Counted from the first letter of the stretch, positions 1-6,001 are shown. The stretch is 8,509 nucleotides of DNA from Dehalococcoidia bacterium CG2_30_46_19 (GCA_001872925.1 MNYD01000102.1:1-8509), one strand, 5' to 3'. Notes: generated by a model from the letters alone, not told the origin. Numbers and translations: made by a program.

Positions 1-1
1 T

Positions 2-889
2 ATGCGTCGTAGCCTGATTTTAGAGCAAGCCAAAGTCCCCGAATTAGCTGCACCAATATTGACCTCCATCGAAGCTAGAGGACATGTCGTCATCGGCACG
101 ACACATACCAGAACTGATTGGGAAGAGGGGTTGGAGGTAAAACATCTTTCCGAGGATAGCCAGGTTGATTTAGTATGGTGGCTCGGCTGTCAAGCATCCC
201 TGGAAGACCGCAGCTTAAACATTGCTCAAGCATTCGCCAAGATATTGAACGCCGCCAATATCAACTTTGCCACGCTAGGCACCGAAGAAAGCTGCTGCGG
301 TGACCCGGCTCGAAGGATGGGTAATGAATATTTATTCCAGATGCAGGCTACCAAAAACATCGAGCTGTTAAAGAATTATGGCGTTACAAAGATAGTTACC
401 ACCTGCCCTCACTGTTTCAATACCCTTAAAAATGAATATCCGCAGTTTGGTGGCGAATTTGAAGTTATCCACCACTCCCAGCTCATCGCCCAACTAATAA
501 CGGAAGGTAAATTGAAACTAACTTCAGGATTGAACCAGAGGGTAACCTACCATGACCCCTGCTATCTTGGTAGACACAATGATATCTACCAGCCACCGAG
601 GCAAGCTCTTGCTGCAATCCCCCAAATCCATTTGGTAGAGATGGAGCGTAGTCGCTGGAATAGCTTCTGCTGTGGTGGAGGTGGAGGAAGGTTCTGGGTT
701 GAGGAAAAGCAAGGCAAAAGGATAAGCGATGTACGTATTGAAGACGTTATCAAAACCAAAACAGAAATAGTGGCTACCGCCTGTCCTTACTGCATGCAAA
801 TGCTCGAAGATTCCATAAAGAGCAAGGGTGCGGAAGAGTCCTTAAAGGATTTAGACATTGCTGAATTAATAGCAATGGCAATAGAATAA
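2..889 (+). CDS. (Fe-S)-binding oxidoreductase, heterodisulfide reductase HdrD-like, two CCG domains (5' partial)
   Basis: This is the C-terminal part of a cysteine-rich Fe-S oxidoreductase related to HdrD/GlpC and to the ETF-linked membrane Fe-S proteins, which pass electrons between flavoproteins, thiols and quinones. Two full CCG domains are visible. The first has C63, C98-C99-G100, C135 and C138. The second has C187, C223-C224-G225, C261 and C264. In this family each CCG motif can ligate an unusual [4Fe-4S] cluster or form a disulfide-active site. The stretch ending in TCPHCFNTLKNEYPQFGG is typical of the long, roughly 700-residue members that carry an N-terminal membrane region and a ferredoxin domain. 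The ATG at position 2 sits where those proteins have an internal Met-Arg-Arg, so the true start most likely lies upstream of the window. It converges with the sirtuin gene after a 12-base gap. The exact electron partner cannot be told from this fragment. Confidence 0.88.
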   Translation: MRRSLILEQAKVPELAAPILTSIEARGHVVIGTTHTRTDWEEGLEVKHLSEDSQVDLVWWLGCQASLEDRSLNIAQAFAKILNAANINFATLGTEESCCGDPARRMGNEYLFQMQATKNIELLKNYGVTKIVTTCPHCFNTLKNEYPQFGGEFEVIHHSQLIAQLITEGKLKLTSGLNQRVTYHDPCYLGRHNDIYQPPRQALAAIPQIHLVEMERSRWNSFCCGGGGGRFWVEEKQGKRISDVRIEDVIKTKTEIVATACPYCMQMLEDSIKSKGAEESLKDLDIAELIAMAIE

Positions 890-901
890 ATTTTAGTTTC
901 T

Positions 902-1669
902 CTACTGCGTTAATTTTCCGTGCACTTTCCGCATAACCTTCTGCAGCGTTTCCCCGGCTTTGCTATGGATAACCACAGTAGCATACTGGTCGAGGTCTGT
1001 TGGGGTAAGGTTGACAATAGCTATCTTTGCTCCAGCTTCCCTAGCATATACCGGCATATATGCTGCGGGGTAAACAACCAAAGTAGAGCCAACAACTATG
1101 AAAAGGTCACAATTCTGTGAACGGTGAGTAGCCTCTATTAATGTCCTCTGTGGCAATTGTTCACCAAAGAAAACGGCGTCTGGCTTCAACATACCATGAC
1201 AATTAGGGCACTCAGGAACCTCAATACCTTCCTTTATTCTGGGTAGAATCTCCTCCATGGGAAAACGCTGATGGCAATTAAGGCACCTCGCCCATTGCAT
1301 ATTGCCATGTAATTCGAAAATCCTGTCCTCAGGAACCCCGGCTTTTCGATGGAGATTATCTATGTTCTGGGTAATGACACAATCCAGTTTGCCCAGTCTG
1401 TAAAGCTCGGCAATGGCATAATGTGCCGGATTTGGTTCTATATTTGAGATAACAGCACCTAAGCTAAGCAACTGCCACTGTTTTCTACGTGTCTCGAGAC
1501 TGCTGACAAATTTTTGATAGGTGAAATCATCAGGGTCGAATCTATCCCAGATTCCCCCCGGACTGCGAAAATCAGGTATACCTGATTCCGTGCTTATCCC
1601 AGCGCCGGTGAATACCACAATTTTTTTAGCCGCTACTATCAGGTTGGCTAGTAACTCAATTTCTGCCAC
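902..1669 (-). CDS. NAD-dependent protein deacylase, Sir2 (sirtuin) family
   Basis: This 255-residue protein is a class III lysine deacylase. It consumes NAD+ to remove acetyl or other acyl groups from protein lysines, releasing nicotinamide and O-acyl-ADP-ribose in the cytoplasm. The Rossmann NAD site shows GAGISTESGIPDFRS at residues 22-36 and TQNIDNLH at 100-107. The catalytic histidine is H121 in ELHGN. The structural zinc is held by C129, C132, C154 and C157, and VVGSTLVVYPAA at 192-203 closes the NAD pocket. Length is normal for the bacterial family. The start is a GTG at 1669-1667, placed about 20 residues before GAGIS as expected. No Shine-Dalgarno sequence precedes it, but a TAAAAT box ends six bases upstream, which fits a leaderless mRNA. 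Its substrate range cannot be read from the sequence; acetyl-CoA synthetase, a common bacterial target, is not encoded here. Confidence 0.95.
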   Translation of the reverse strand: MAEIELLANLIVAAKKIVVFTGAGISTESGIPDFRSPGGIWDRFDPDDFTYQKFVSSLETRRKQWQLLSLGAVISNIEPNPAHYAIAELYRLGKLDCVITQNIDNLHRKAGVPEDRIFELHGNMQWARCLNCHQRFPMEEILPRIKEGIEVPECPNCHGMLKPDAVFFGEQLPQRTLIEATHRSQNCDLFIVVGSTLVVYPAAYMPVYAREAGAKIAIVNLTPTDLDQYATVVIHSKAGETLQKVMRKVHGKLTQ

Positions 1670-1675
1670 GGTTTA

Positions 1676-1681
1676 ATTTTA
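1676..1681 (-). promoter_or_regulatory. Candidate -10 box (TAAAAT) for the sirtuin gene
   Basis: On the minus strand TAAAAT matches the TANNNT -10 consensus and ends six bases before the GTG start, so transcription would begin at or next to the start codon. I see no convincing -35 hexamer at 16-18 bases. The call rests on position and on the absence of a ribosome binding site. Confidence 0.4.
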
Positions 1682-1725
1682 TCGCAAACAAACTATTATT
1701 AGATAGTAGTAAATACATTAGAATC

Positions 1726-1755
1726 TTGACATTACACTTACCCCCTTTATATCAT
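1726..1755 (+). promoter_or_regulatory. Promoter of the tRNA-tuf operon
   Basis: A perfect -35 hexamer TTGACA lies at 1726-1731. A -10 TATCAT at 1750-1755 (5 of 6) follows at an 18-base spacing; TATATC at 1748-1753 with 16 bases is a weaker alternative. Transcription would start around 1762, a few bases before the first tRNA at 1768. This is the only near-consensus two-box promoter I see upstream of the tRNAs, and it probably drives the tRNAs together with tuf. Confidence 0.7.
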
Positions 1756-1767
1756 TAACTAAAGGTT

Positions 1768-1840
1768 GCCCGAGTAGCGCAAGGGTAGCGCAACCGACTT
1801 GTAATCGGTAGGTTAGTGGGTTCGACTCCCCTCTCGGGCT
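1768..1840 (+). tRNA. tRNA-Thr, anticodon TGT
   Basis: The acceptor stem GCCCGAG (1768-1774) pairs with CTCGGGC (1833-1839), with T1840 as discriminator and no encoded CCA. The D-stem is GCGC/GCGC. The anticodon stem ACCGA/TCGGT encloses CTTGTAA with anticodon TGT at 1800-1802, reading ACA and possibly other ACN codons. The T-loop is TTCGACT (1821-1827). The T-stem is irregular: it is either five pairs with T1817 bulged, or a stem with a T-C mismatch and a G-T pair. The other arms are perfect, so I call it a functional gene. It leads the tRNA-tuf cluster. Confidence 0.9.
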
Positions 1841-1884
1841 TGGGTTAGCTTTTTTAGCCTGATTATGATAAAGTAACGAGGAAA

Positions 1885-1969
1885 GGCGGGGTGCCGGAGT
1901 GGTTAATCGGAGCAGTCTGTAAAATTGCCGCCCGTAAGGGCTACGTAGGTTCAAATCCTACCCCCGCCA
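1885..1969 (+). tRNA. tRNA-Tyr, anticodon GTA
   Basis: The acceptor GGCGGGG (1885-1891) pairs with CCCCGCC (1962-1968), with A1969 as discriminator and no encoded CCA. The anticodon loop CTGTAAA carries GTA at 1919-1921, in a stem GCAGT/ATTGC that includes one G-T pair. A long class II variable arm (CCC-GTAA-GGG core, around 1930-1940) is as expected for bacterial tRNA-Tyr. The T-arm GTAGG-TTCAAAT-CCTAC is perfect. It lies 44 bases after tRNA-Thr(TGT) and is probably in the same transcript. Confidence 0.97.
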
Positions 1970-1979
1970 TATAAATTAG

Positions 1980-1988
1980 TGATATAAT
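1980..1988 (+). promoter_or_regulatory. Candidate extended -10 (TGATATAAT) abutting tRNA-Thr(GGT)
   Basis: TGATATAAT fits the extended -10 pattern TGnTATAAT exactly. It ends one base before the tRNA-Thr(GGT) acceptor stem begins. Transcription from it would start inside the tRNA, so it could only supply tuf mRNA, not an intact tRNA. No -35 is evident; this may be chance in an AT-rich spacer. Confidence 0.35.
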
Positions 1989-2061
1989 GCCCACATAGCT
2001 CAGTAGGTAGAGCACGTTCTTGGTAAGAACGGGGTCACCAGTTCGAATCTGGTTGTGGGCT
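1989..2061 (+). tRNA. tRNA-Thr, anticodon GGT
   Basis: All arms are regular: acceptor GCCCACA (1989-1995) with TGTGGGC (2054-2060), D-stem GCTC/GAGC, anticodon stem CGTTC/GAACG with loop TTGGTAA and anticodon GGT at 2022-2024 (reads ACC and ACT), and T-arm ACCAG-TTCGAAT-CTGGT. The discriminator is T2061 and CCA is not encoded. It sits 26 bases upstream of the tuf start codon, as thrT does before tufB in Escherichia coli. Confidence 0.97.
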
Positions 2062-2087
2062 TTTAAGGACGAAGGAGGTTAATAGAA

Positions 2088-3296
2088 ATGGCAAAGAAAG
2101 TTTATGAACGGACCAAACCCCACATCAATGTTGGCACCATAGGGCATGTTGACCATGGGAAGACCACGCTGACTTCAGCGATAACCCTGACATTATCCAA
2201 AGCAGGGATAGGGACCACTGAATTTCGCCCTTTCGAGTCGATAGATAATGCCCCTGAGGAGAAAGCCAGAGGGTTGACCATCGCTATTTCCCATATTGAA
2301 TATGAGACTGCTAAGAGACATTACTGTCATGTTGATTGCCCTGGGCATGCCGACTACATCAAAAATATGATAACCGGGGCAGCTCAAATGGATGGGGCAA
2401 TCCTGGTAGTCGCTGCTGATGATGGTCCGATGCCTCAGACAAGAGAACATATCCTCCTAGCCCGCCAGGTGGAAGTCCCCAGCATGATGGTTGCCCTTAA
2501 CAAGATAGACCTTATGGAGGACCCTGAATTGCTGGATTTGGTTGAAGTGGAGGTCAGGGATTTATTGAAGAAATATGGCTTTCCTGGAGATAAAATCCCC
2601 ATCATTCGCTTAAGTGCTCTTAAGGCTTTGGAGTGTGGTTGCGGCAAGCGAGAGTGTCCCTGGTGTGGTGGAATATGGAAGTTAATAGCTACCATAGATG
2701 AATACATTCCTATGCCGGTAAGAGAAAAAGACAAGCCTTTCATGATGCCGATAGAGGATATATTTAGCATCAAAGGACGTGGCACCGTGGTCACTGGAAG
2801 GGTGGAGCGAGGCACTATCAAAGTCGGCGACGAGGTGGAAATAGTGGGTATTAAGGAAACGCAGAAAACAGTGGTTACCGGCGTAGAGATGTTCCATAAG
2901 TCAGTTGAACTAGCTGAACCCGGTGATGCCATTGGCTGTCTGTTACGGGGGACAGAACGAGATGAAGTGATGAGAGGTCAAGTTCTGGCAGCACCAGGGA
3001 CAACAAAGCCTCGCTCAGAGGCTGAGGCCGAGGTGTATATTTTGACCAAGGAAGAAGGAGGAAGGCATACCCCATTTTTCACTGGCTACAAACCACAGTT
3101 TTTTATCAGGACGATGGATGTCACCGGGATTGTAACTCTTCCTGGAGGTGTGGAGATGGCTATGCCTGGCGATAGCTTAACTCACATGAAGGTTAATACA
3201 ATTTATCCTGTGGCTATGGAAGAAGGATTGCGGTTTGCCATCAGGGAGGGTGGTAAAACGGTGGGTGCCGGCGTGTTCACCGGGGTTAGCAAATAA
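2088..3296 (+). CDS. tuf: Translation elongation factor Tu
   Basis: EF-Tu is the GTPase that carries aminoacyl-tRNA to the ribosomal A site. This copy has 402 residues, against about 395-400 in the family. The P-loop GHVDHGKT is at 19-26, the switch I threonine is T64 in RGLTI, the G3 motif is DCPGHADY at 83-90 with catalytic H87, NKID is at 138-141 and SAL at 176-178. Domains 2 and 3 follow, with the familiar GRGTVVTGRVERG and EGGRHTPFF segments and an REGGKTVGAGV ending. AAGGAGG at 2072-2078 sets the ATG start. Two oddities stand out. An insert at 183-193 has four cysteines spaced C-x-C-x4-C-x2-C and resembles a zinc knuckle. Switch I reads IAIS where many bacteria have INTS. The gene follows three tRNAs and precedes rpmG by two bases, a classic tufB-like setting. 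Confidence 0.99.
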   Translation: MAKKVYERTKPHINVGTIGHVDHGKTTLTSAITLTLSKAGIGTTEFRPFESIDNAPEEKARGLTIAISHIEYETAKRHYCHVDCPGHADYIKNMITGAAQMDGAILVVAADDGPMPQTREHILLARQVEVPSMMVALNKIDLMEDPELLDLVEVEVRDLLKKYGFPGDKIPIIRLSALKALECGCGKRECPWCGGIWKLIATIDEYIPMPVREKDKPFMMPIEDIFSIKGRGTVVTGRVERGTIKVGDEVEIVGIKETQKTVVTGVEMFHKSVELAEPGDAIGCLLRGTERDEVMRGQVLAAPGTTKPRSEAEAEVYILTKEEGGRHTPFFTGYKPQFFIRTMDVTGIVTLPGGVEMAMPGDSLTHMKVNTIYPVAMEEGLRFAIREGGKTVGAGVFTGVSK

Positions 3297-3298
3297 GC

Positions 3299-3466
3299 AT
3301 GGCTAAGAAGGGGGAACAGCGCAAAATTATCTATCTAGCATGCACTCAATGCCAGCAAAGAACATACACCTCCTCTAAGAATAAGGGGAATGACTCACAG
3401 CGGCTGGAATTGAAAAAGTATTGCCCCCGTTGTCGCGTCCATACACTTCATCGAGAGACAAAATAA
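3299..3466 (+). CDS. rpmG: Large-subunit ribosomal protein L33 (bL33), zinc-binding form
   Basis: The 55-residue product begins MAKKGEQRKIIYLACTQC and ends HTLHRETK. L33 is a small, basic protein of the 50S subunit located near the E site. It carries two CxxC pairs, C15/C18 and C42/C45, so it is the zinc-ribbon (C+) form rather than the cysteine-free form that some bacteria use under zinc limitation. The segment KKYCPRC before the second knuckle is highly typical. It starts two bases after the tuf stop and ends three bases before secE, without a strong ribosome binding site of its own (GGGGT at 3282-3286 is distant), so translational coupling to tuf is likely. The position between tuf and secE is conserved in many bacteria. 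Confidence 0.96.
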   Translation: MAKKGEQRKIIYLACTQCQQRTYTSSKNKGNDSQRLELKKYCPRCRVHTLHRETK

Positions 3467-3469
3467 TTT

Positions 3470-3667
3470 ATGCCTAAGAAGAAATCGAGACTCAGCTTCC
3501 TTACTGAAGCAATAGCAGAGCTAAGGAAAGCACACTGGCCAACAAGACAAGAACTTCTCAGACTAAGTGCTATGGTTCTTGTTCTCTGCATTCTTATAGG
3601 CGCTATTCTGGGCATTCTGGATTACGGCTTCACTAAATTATTCACCGCTTTAGTTATCGGGAGTTAG
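3470..3667 (+). CDS. secE: Preprotein translocase subunit SecE
   Basis: SecE is the essential clamp of the SecYEG channel in the inner membrane. This 65-residue version is the short single-helix type found in most bacteria; E. coli has a longer three-helix form. The N-terminus is basic (MPKKKSR). An amphipathic helix spans roughly residues 10-22, then comes the conserved hinge ELRKAHWPTRQEL (17-29, with the Trp-Pro pair), and one transmembrane helix covers about 32-55. The gene lies three bases after rpmG and three bases before nusG. That secE-nusG pairing is near universal and supports the call despite the short length. No clear Shine-Dalgarno sequence precedes the ATG. Confidence 0.96.
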   Translation: MPKKKSRLSFLTEAIAELRKAHWPTRQELLRLSAMVLVLCILIGAILGILDYGFTKLFTALVIGS

Positions 3668-3670
3668 CAG

Positions 3671-4201
3671 ATGATGTCAGACGGACAATGGTATTTACTG
3701 TATGTCTCTTCAGGACATGAGGAGCAAGCAAGAAGAAATCTGGAGCAGCGCATTAAATATATGGATATTGGAGGTGAGGTGCTTGAAATAGTCATACCGA
3801 CAACCAAGGAGATTGAGATTAAAGGAGGAAAACGCCGGACTATAAATAGAAAAGCCTTTCCCGGCTACATAATGGTTCGTATGGAACTCAATGAGCATAG
3901 CTGGGACATAGTGCGCAATACGCCTGGTGTTGTTGGCTTTGTAAGCACCGGTGCTAAGCCAGTGCCATTAGCTCCAGAAGAGACAGAGCGTATTCTACAG
4001 CGAATGGAAGAAACCCCTTCCGAAGTTAAAACAACTTTTAAGAAAGGGGAGAGTGTTCGTGTAACTGATGGCCCATTTATCGATTTCATTGGTAAGGTGG
4101 ACGAGATTAACCTGAGCAAGGGAAAGGCGACAGTATTGTTATCACTGTTTGGCAGAGAAACACCGGTGGAATTAGACCTTTTAGGAGTGGAAAAAATATA
4201 G
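3671..4201 (+). CDS. nusG: Transcription termination/antitermination factor NusG
   Basis: NusG binds the RNA polymerase clamp, modulates pausing and Rho-dependent termination, and can link polymerase to ribosomal protein S10. The 176-residue product has an NGN domain (about residues 5-110) with WYLLYVSSGHE at 7-17, RKAFPGYIMVRM at 60-71 and NTPGVVGFV at 83-91. A C-terminal KOW domain (about 124-176) includes GESVRVTDGPF and the closing GRETPVELDLLGVEKI. Length and domain order are standard, with no extra insert. There are two adjacent ATG codons (3671 and 3674); I kept the first, and GGGAG at 3659-3663 could serve either. The stop lies one base before rplK, so the two genes are probably translated in a coupled way. 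The secE-nusG-rplK-rplA order is typical of bacteria. Confidence 0.98.
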   Translation: MMSDGQWYLLYVSSGHEEQARRNLEQRIKYMDIGGEVLEIVIPTTKEIEIKGGKRRTINRKAFPGYIMVRMELNEHSWDIVRNTPGVVGFVSTGAKPVPLAPEETERILQRMEETPSEVKTTFKKGESVRVTDGPFIDFIGKVDEINLSKGKATVLLSLFGRETPVELDLLGVEKI

Positions 4202-4202
4202 C

Positions 4203-4625
4203 ATGGCGAAGAAAGTAAAGACGATTATCAAGTTACAGATACTGGCGGGTAAGGCTACACCAGCACCACCAATAGGACCTGCACTAGGACAGCACGGCGT
4301 TAACATTATGGCTTTTTGTAAGGAATATAATGAGCGAACTGCTTCCCAAGAAGGATTTATTATCCCTGCCGAAATAACTGTATATGCCGATAGATCCTTC
4401 AGCTTTACTACTAAAATGCCACCTGCTTCTGATTTGTTACGACGTGCTCTAGGAATAGAAAAGGGAAGCGGTAATCCAAGCACAGAGTCAGTTGGCAAGT
4501 TGAGTAAAGATAAAGTCTATGAAATCGCCAGGACTAAAATGAAGGATTTCAATACTACTGATGTCGAGAAGGCAGCGAAGATTATTGCTGGCACAGCTCG
4601 CAGCATGGGTATCGAGGTAGAATAA
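4203..4625 (+). CDS. rplK: Large-subunit ribosomal protein L11 (uL11)
   Basis: L11 binds the 23S rRNA GTPase-associated centre and helps factor-dependent GTP hydrolysis and stringent-response sensing. The product is 140 residues, the usual size. The N-terminal domain carries the proline-rich segment PAPPIGPALGQHGVNI (20-35), where the thiostrepton class of antibiotics contacts the protein. The C-terminal RNA-binding domain ends with KIIAGTARSMGIEVE (126-140). A small deviation is PPASDLLRRA at 73-82, where many homologues have PPAAVLLKKA. The gene begins one base after nusG, and its last stop base is the first base of the rplA start (TAATG). It has no leader of its own, so any L1-type feedback site would have to lie inside coding sequence. 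Confidence 0.98.
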   Translation: MAKKVKTIIKLQILAGKATPAPPIGPALGQHGVNIMAFCKEYNERTASQEGFIIPAEITVYADRSFSFTTKMPPASDLLRRALGIEKGSGNPSTESVGKLSKDKVYEIARTKMKDFNTTDVEKAAKIIAGTARSMGIEVE

Positions 4626-5335
4626 TGGCACAACACGGCAAAAAATATCAGCAAGCTGCTGACCTTATAGATAAATCGAGAAAATATCCTCCTGAGGAGG
4701 CTATTGAGCTAGCTCAAAAAGCCCATTATGCTAAATTTGACGAGACAGTTGAGCTTCACATGAGGATGGGAATTAATACGCGTGCCTCCGACCAGCAAGT
4801 AAGGGGGGTTGCTTTGCTACCCAATGGTCTAGGCAAAGTAGTGCGAGTGCTTGTATTTGCTCAAGGCGAAGCGGAGAAGATAGCCACGGAAGCTGGTGCT
4901 GATTATGTTGGAGCTGATGAACTTATCAAGAAAATCGAGGATGGCTGGCTTGACTTTGATGTATCTATAGCTGCCCCTGACATGATGCCTAAAGTGGCTA
5001 AACTTGGACGTATCCTAGGTCGGCGTGGCTTAATGCCCAATCCTAAATCAGGCACCGTGGTGCCCCCCCAGGATTTACCTCGCGCCATAGACGAAGCCCG
5101 AAAAGGCAAGGTGGAATTCCGCCTTGATAGAACAGCGATTATTCACCTGCCCATAGGTAAGGTTAGCCTCGATAGAGATAAGCTCCTTGAAAATTTGGAA
5201 GCGATAGTGGAAGCCGTTTTGAAAGCAAAACCCAGTGGTGTAAAAGGACAATATATTAAAACCATGTCACTTTGCACTAGCATGGGACCAGGTATCAAAT
5301 TAGACCTCACTACGACACTGGCTTTAGCTAAATAA
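4625..5335 (+). CDS. rplA: Large-subunit ribosomal protein L1 (uL1)
   Basis: L1 forms the mobile stalk at the E site that helps release deacylated tRNA, and in many bacteria it represses its own operon. The product has 236 residues, close to the 229-235 of common homologues. Conserved pieces are AKFDETVELHMRMG (36-49), the long hallmark around IAAPDMMPKVAKLGRILG (115-132) followed by RRGLMPNPKSGTV (133-145), and the C-terminal TSMGPGIKLD (218-227) that contacts rRNA. The start overlaps the rplK stop by one base. GAGGT at 4614-4618, inside the end of rplK, is a good ribosome binding site at six bases. The coding part ends only three bases before the extended -10 element that serves rplJ, so the rplKA and rplJL units are separated here. 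Confidence 0.98.
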   Translation: MAQHGKKYQQAADLIDKSRKYPPEEAIELAQKAHYAKFDETVELHMRMGINTRASDQQVRGVALLPNGLGKVVRVLVFAQGEAEKIATEAGADYVGADELIKKIEDGWLDFDVSIAAPDMMPKVAKLGRILGRRGLMPNPKSGTVVPPQDLPRAIDEARKGKVEFRLDRTAIIHLPIGKVSLDRDKLLENLEAIVEAVLKAKPSGVKGQYIKTMSLCTSMGPGIKLDLTTTLALAK

Positions 5336-5338
5336 TTT

Positions 5339-5347
5339 TGCTATAAT
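5339..5347 (+). promoter_or_regulatory. Extended -10 promoter (TGCTATAAT) for rplJL
   Basis: TGCTATAAT is a perfect extended -10 element immediately after the rplA stop codon. The sequence 17 bases upstream (TGGCTT) matches the -35 consensus poorly, which is common when the TGn extension is present. Transcription would start near 5354, just upstream of the base-paired L10 leader, so the whole leader would be transcribed. Confidence 0.65.
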
Positions 5348-5353
5348 GTAATA

Positions 5354-5470
5354 TCGCCAATGAGTGCGGGTACCCTTTGGGTTTAAAGCTGCCTGAGCAA
5401 AGTAAGGAAGCTCCTGCTGAGGCATAAATCTAAAAATTTACCCGTCATTGGCACGGGTTTTTATTTTTAA
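5354..5470 (+). ncRNA. Ribosomal protein L10 leader (rplJL attenuator RNA)
   Basis: This 5' leader folds in the way described for bacterial L10 leaders. An inner arm has TGCCT (5390-5394) with AGGCA (5420-5424) and GAGC (5395-5398) with GCTC (5410-5413), leaving a one-sided loop CTGCTG (5414-5419); the family is known to contain a kink-turn here that binds L10(L12)n. A long outer helix pairs 5356-5363 with 5445-5452 and 5367-5372 with 5439-5444, 14 pairs with GTG bulged. The 3' strand of that helix is also part of the terminator hairpin, so the two are exclusive. By analogy with Bacillus, excess L10-L12 would favour termination. The fold is read by eye; the mechanism is inferred from the family. 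Confidence 0.85.
5441..5468 (+). terminator. Intrinsic terminator of the L10 leader (attenuator)
   Basis: CCCGT (5441-5445) pairs with ACGGG (5453-5457) around a seven-base loop CATTGGC, followed directly by TTTTTATTTTT (5458-5468). The stem is short but GC-rich and the T-tract is strong. It ends 11 bases before rplJ, so read-through must be controlled. Its 5' half is sequestered by the alternative long-range helix, which makes it conditional. Confidence 0.8.
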
Positions 5471-5479
5471 GAGGGAGAT

Positions 5480-6001
5480 ATGTTAAGAGAAAAAAAGGAA
5501 CAGATAGTTAACAAATTAGCCGAGAATTTGTCTCGCAGCACTATGGTGGTCATAACCAATTATCAAGGTGCTACGGCAAAGCAAATGAACGATTTGCGTA
5601 AAACTTTGGCAGACACCGGAGTTGAATACCATGTGGTTAAGAATACCCTGCTTCGCTTTGCTCTAGAAAAAACTGGAAAGGCAGAGGTATCTAGCCTTAT
5701 TGACGGTCCTATTGCATTGGCATTTGGCTACGACGACATATTAGCGCCGGTAAAAGCTCTTAACCAGCACATTAAATCAGCCGCGTTATCGGTAACACTC
5801 AGAGGAGGGATGTTGGGAGAGCGAGTGCTCGCTGCCAGCGAGATTATGGACTTAGCTAACTTGCCACCCCGAGAAGTCCTCATCGCTAAGTTAATCGGGC
5901 AAATGCAAGCCCCTATGCTAAATCTGAACAACATCCTTAGTGCCCCGCTACAAAGGTTATTGCTCGTATTACACAGTAGAATTCAAGAAATTAGTACATA
6001 A
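5480..6001 (+). CDS. rplJ: Large-subunit ribosomal protein L10 (uL10)
   Basis: L10 anchors the L7/L12 dimers to the ribosome and forms the base of the stalk that recruits translational GTPases. The product has 173 residues, slightly longer than the 165 of E. coli. The N-terminal rRNA-binding domain shows VVITNYQGATAKQMNDLR (23-40), HVVKNTLLRFAL (51-62) and the DGPIALAFGYDD turn (75-86). LPPREVLIAKLIGQMQAP (128-145) leads into the C-terminal helix that binds L7/L12. Whether that helix holds two or three dimers cannot be settled by eye. The ATG follows GAGGGAG at 5471-5477. The gene sits directly behind its own leader attenuator, through which its product probably limits its own synthesis and that of rplL. 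Confidence 0.97.
   Translation: MLREKKEQIVNKLAENLSRSTMVVITNYQGATAKQMNDLRKTLADTGVEYHVVKNTLLRFALEKTGKAEVSSLIDGPIALAFGYDDILAPVKALNQHIKSAALSVTLRGGMLGERVLAASEIMDLANLPPREVLIAKLIGQMQAPMLNLNNILSAPLQRLLLVLHSRIQEIST

Noticed and set aside
1692..1707. Inverted repeat ACTAT-6-ATAGT between the sirtuin gene and the tRNA promoter
   Set aside because: Five-base arms in an AT-rich spacer occur by chance; there is no known operator match or regulator nearby.
1718..1954. A 78-codon minus-strand frame across the tRNA cluster
   Set aside because: It covers tRNA-Thr(TGT) and most of tRNA-Tyr, both of which are clear from their folds, so it is not a gene.
2435..2932. A 165-codon open frame on the minus strand inside tuf
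   Set aside because: It lies wholly inside the certain EF-Tu gene, has no ribosome binding site or recognisable motif, and reflects the codon bias of the opposite strand.
5368..5382. GGGTACCC palindrome and ACCC-TTT-GGGT hairpin in the L10 leader
   Set aside because: The bases 5368-5372 are better used in the long-range helix, and the small hairpin is weak; I treat it as a possible transient fold only.
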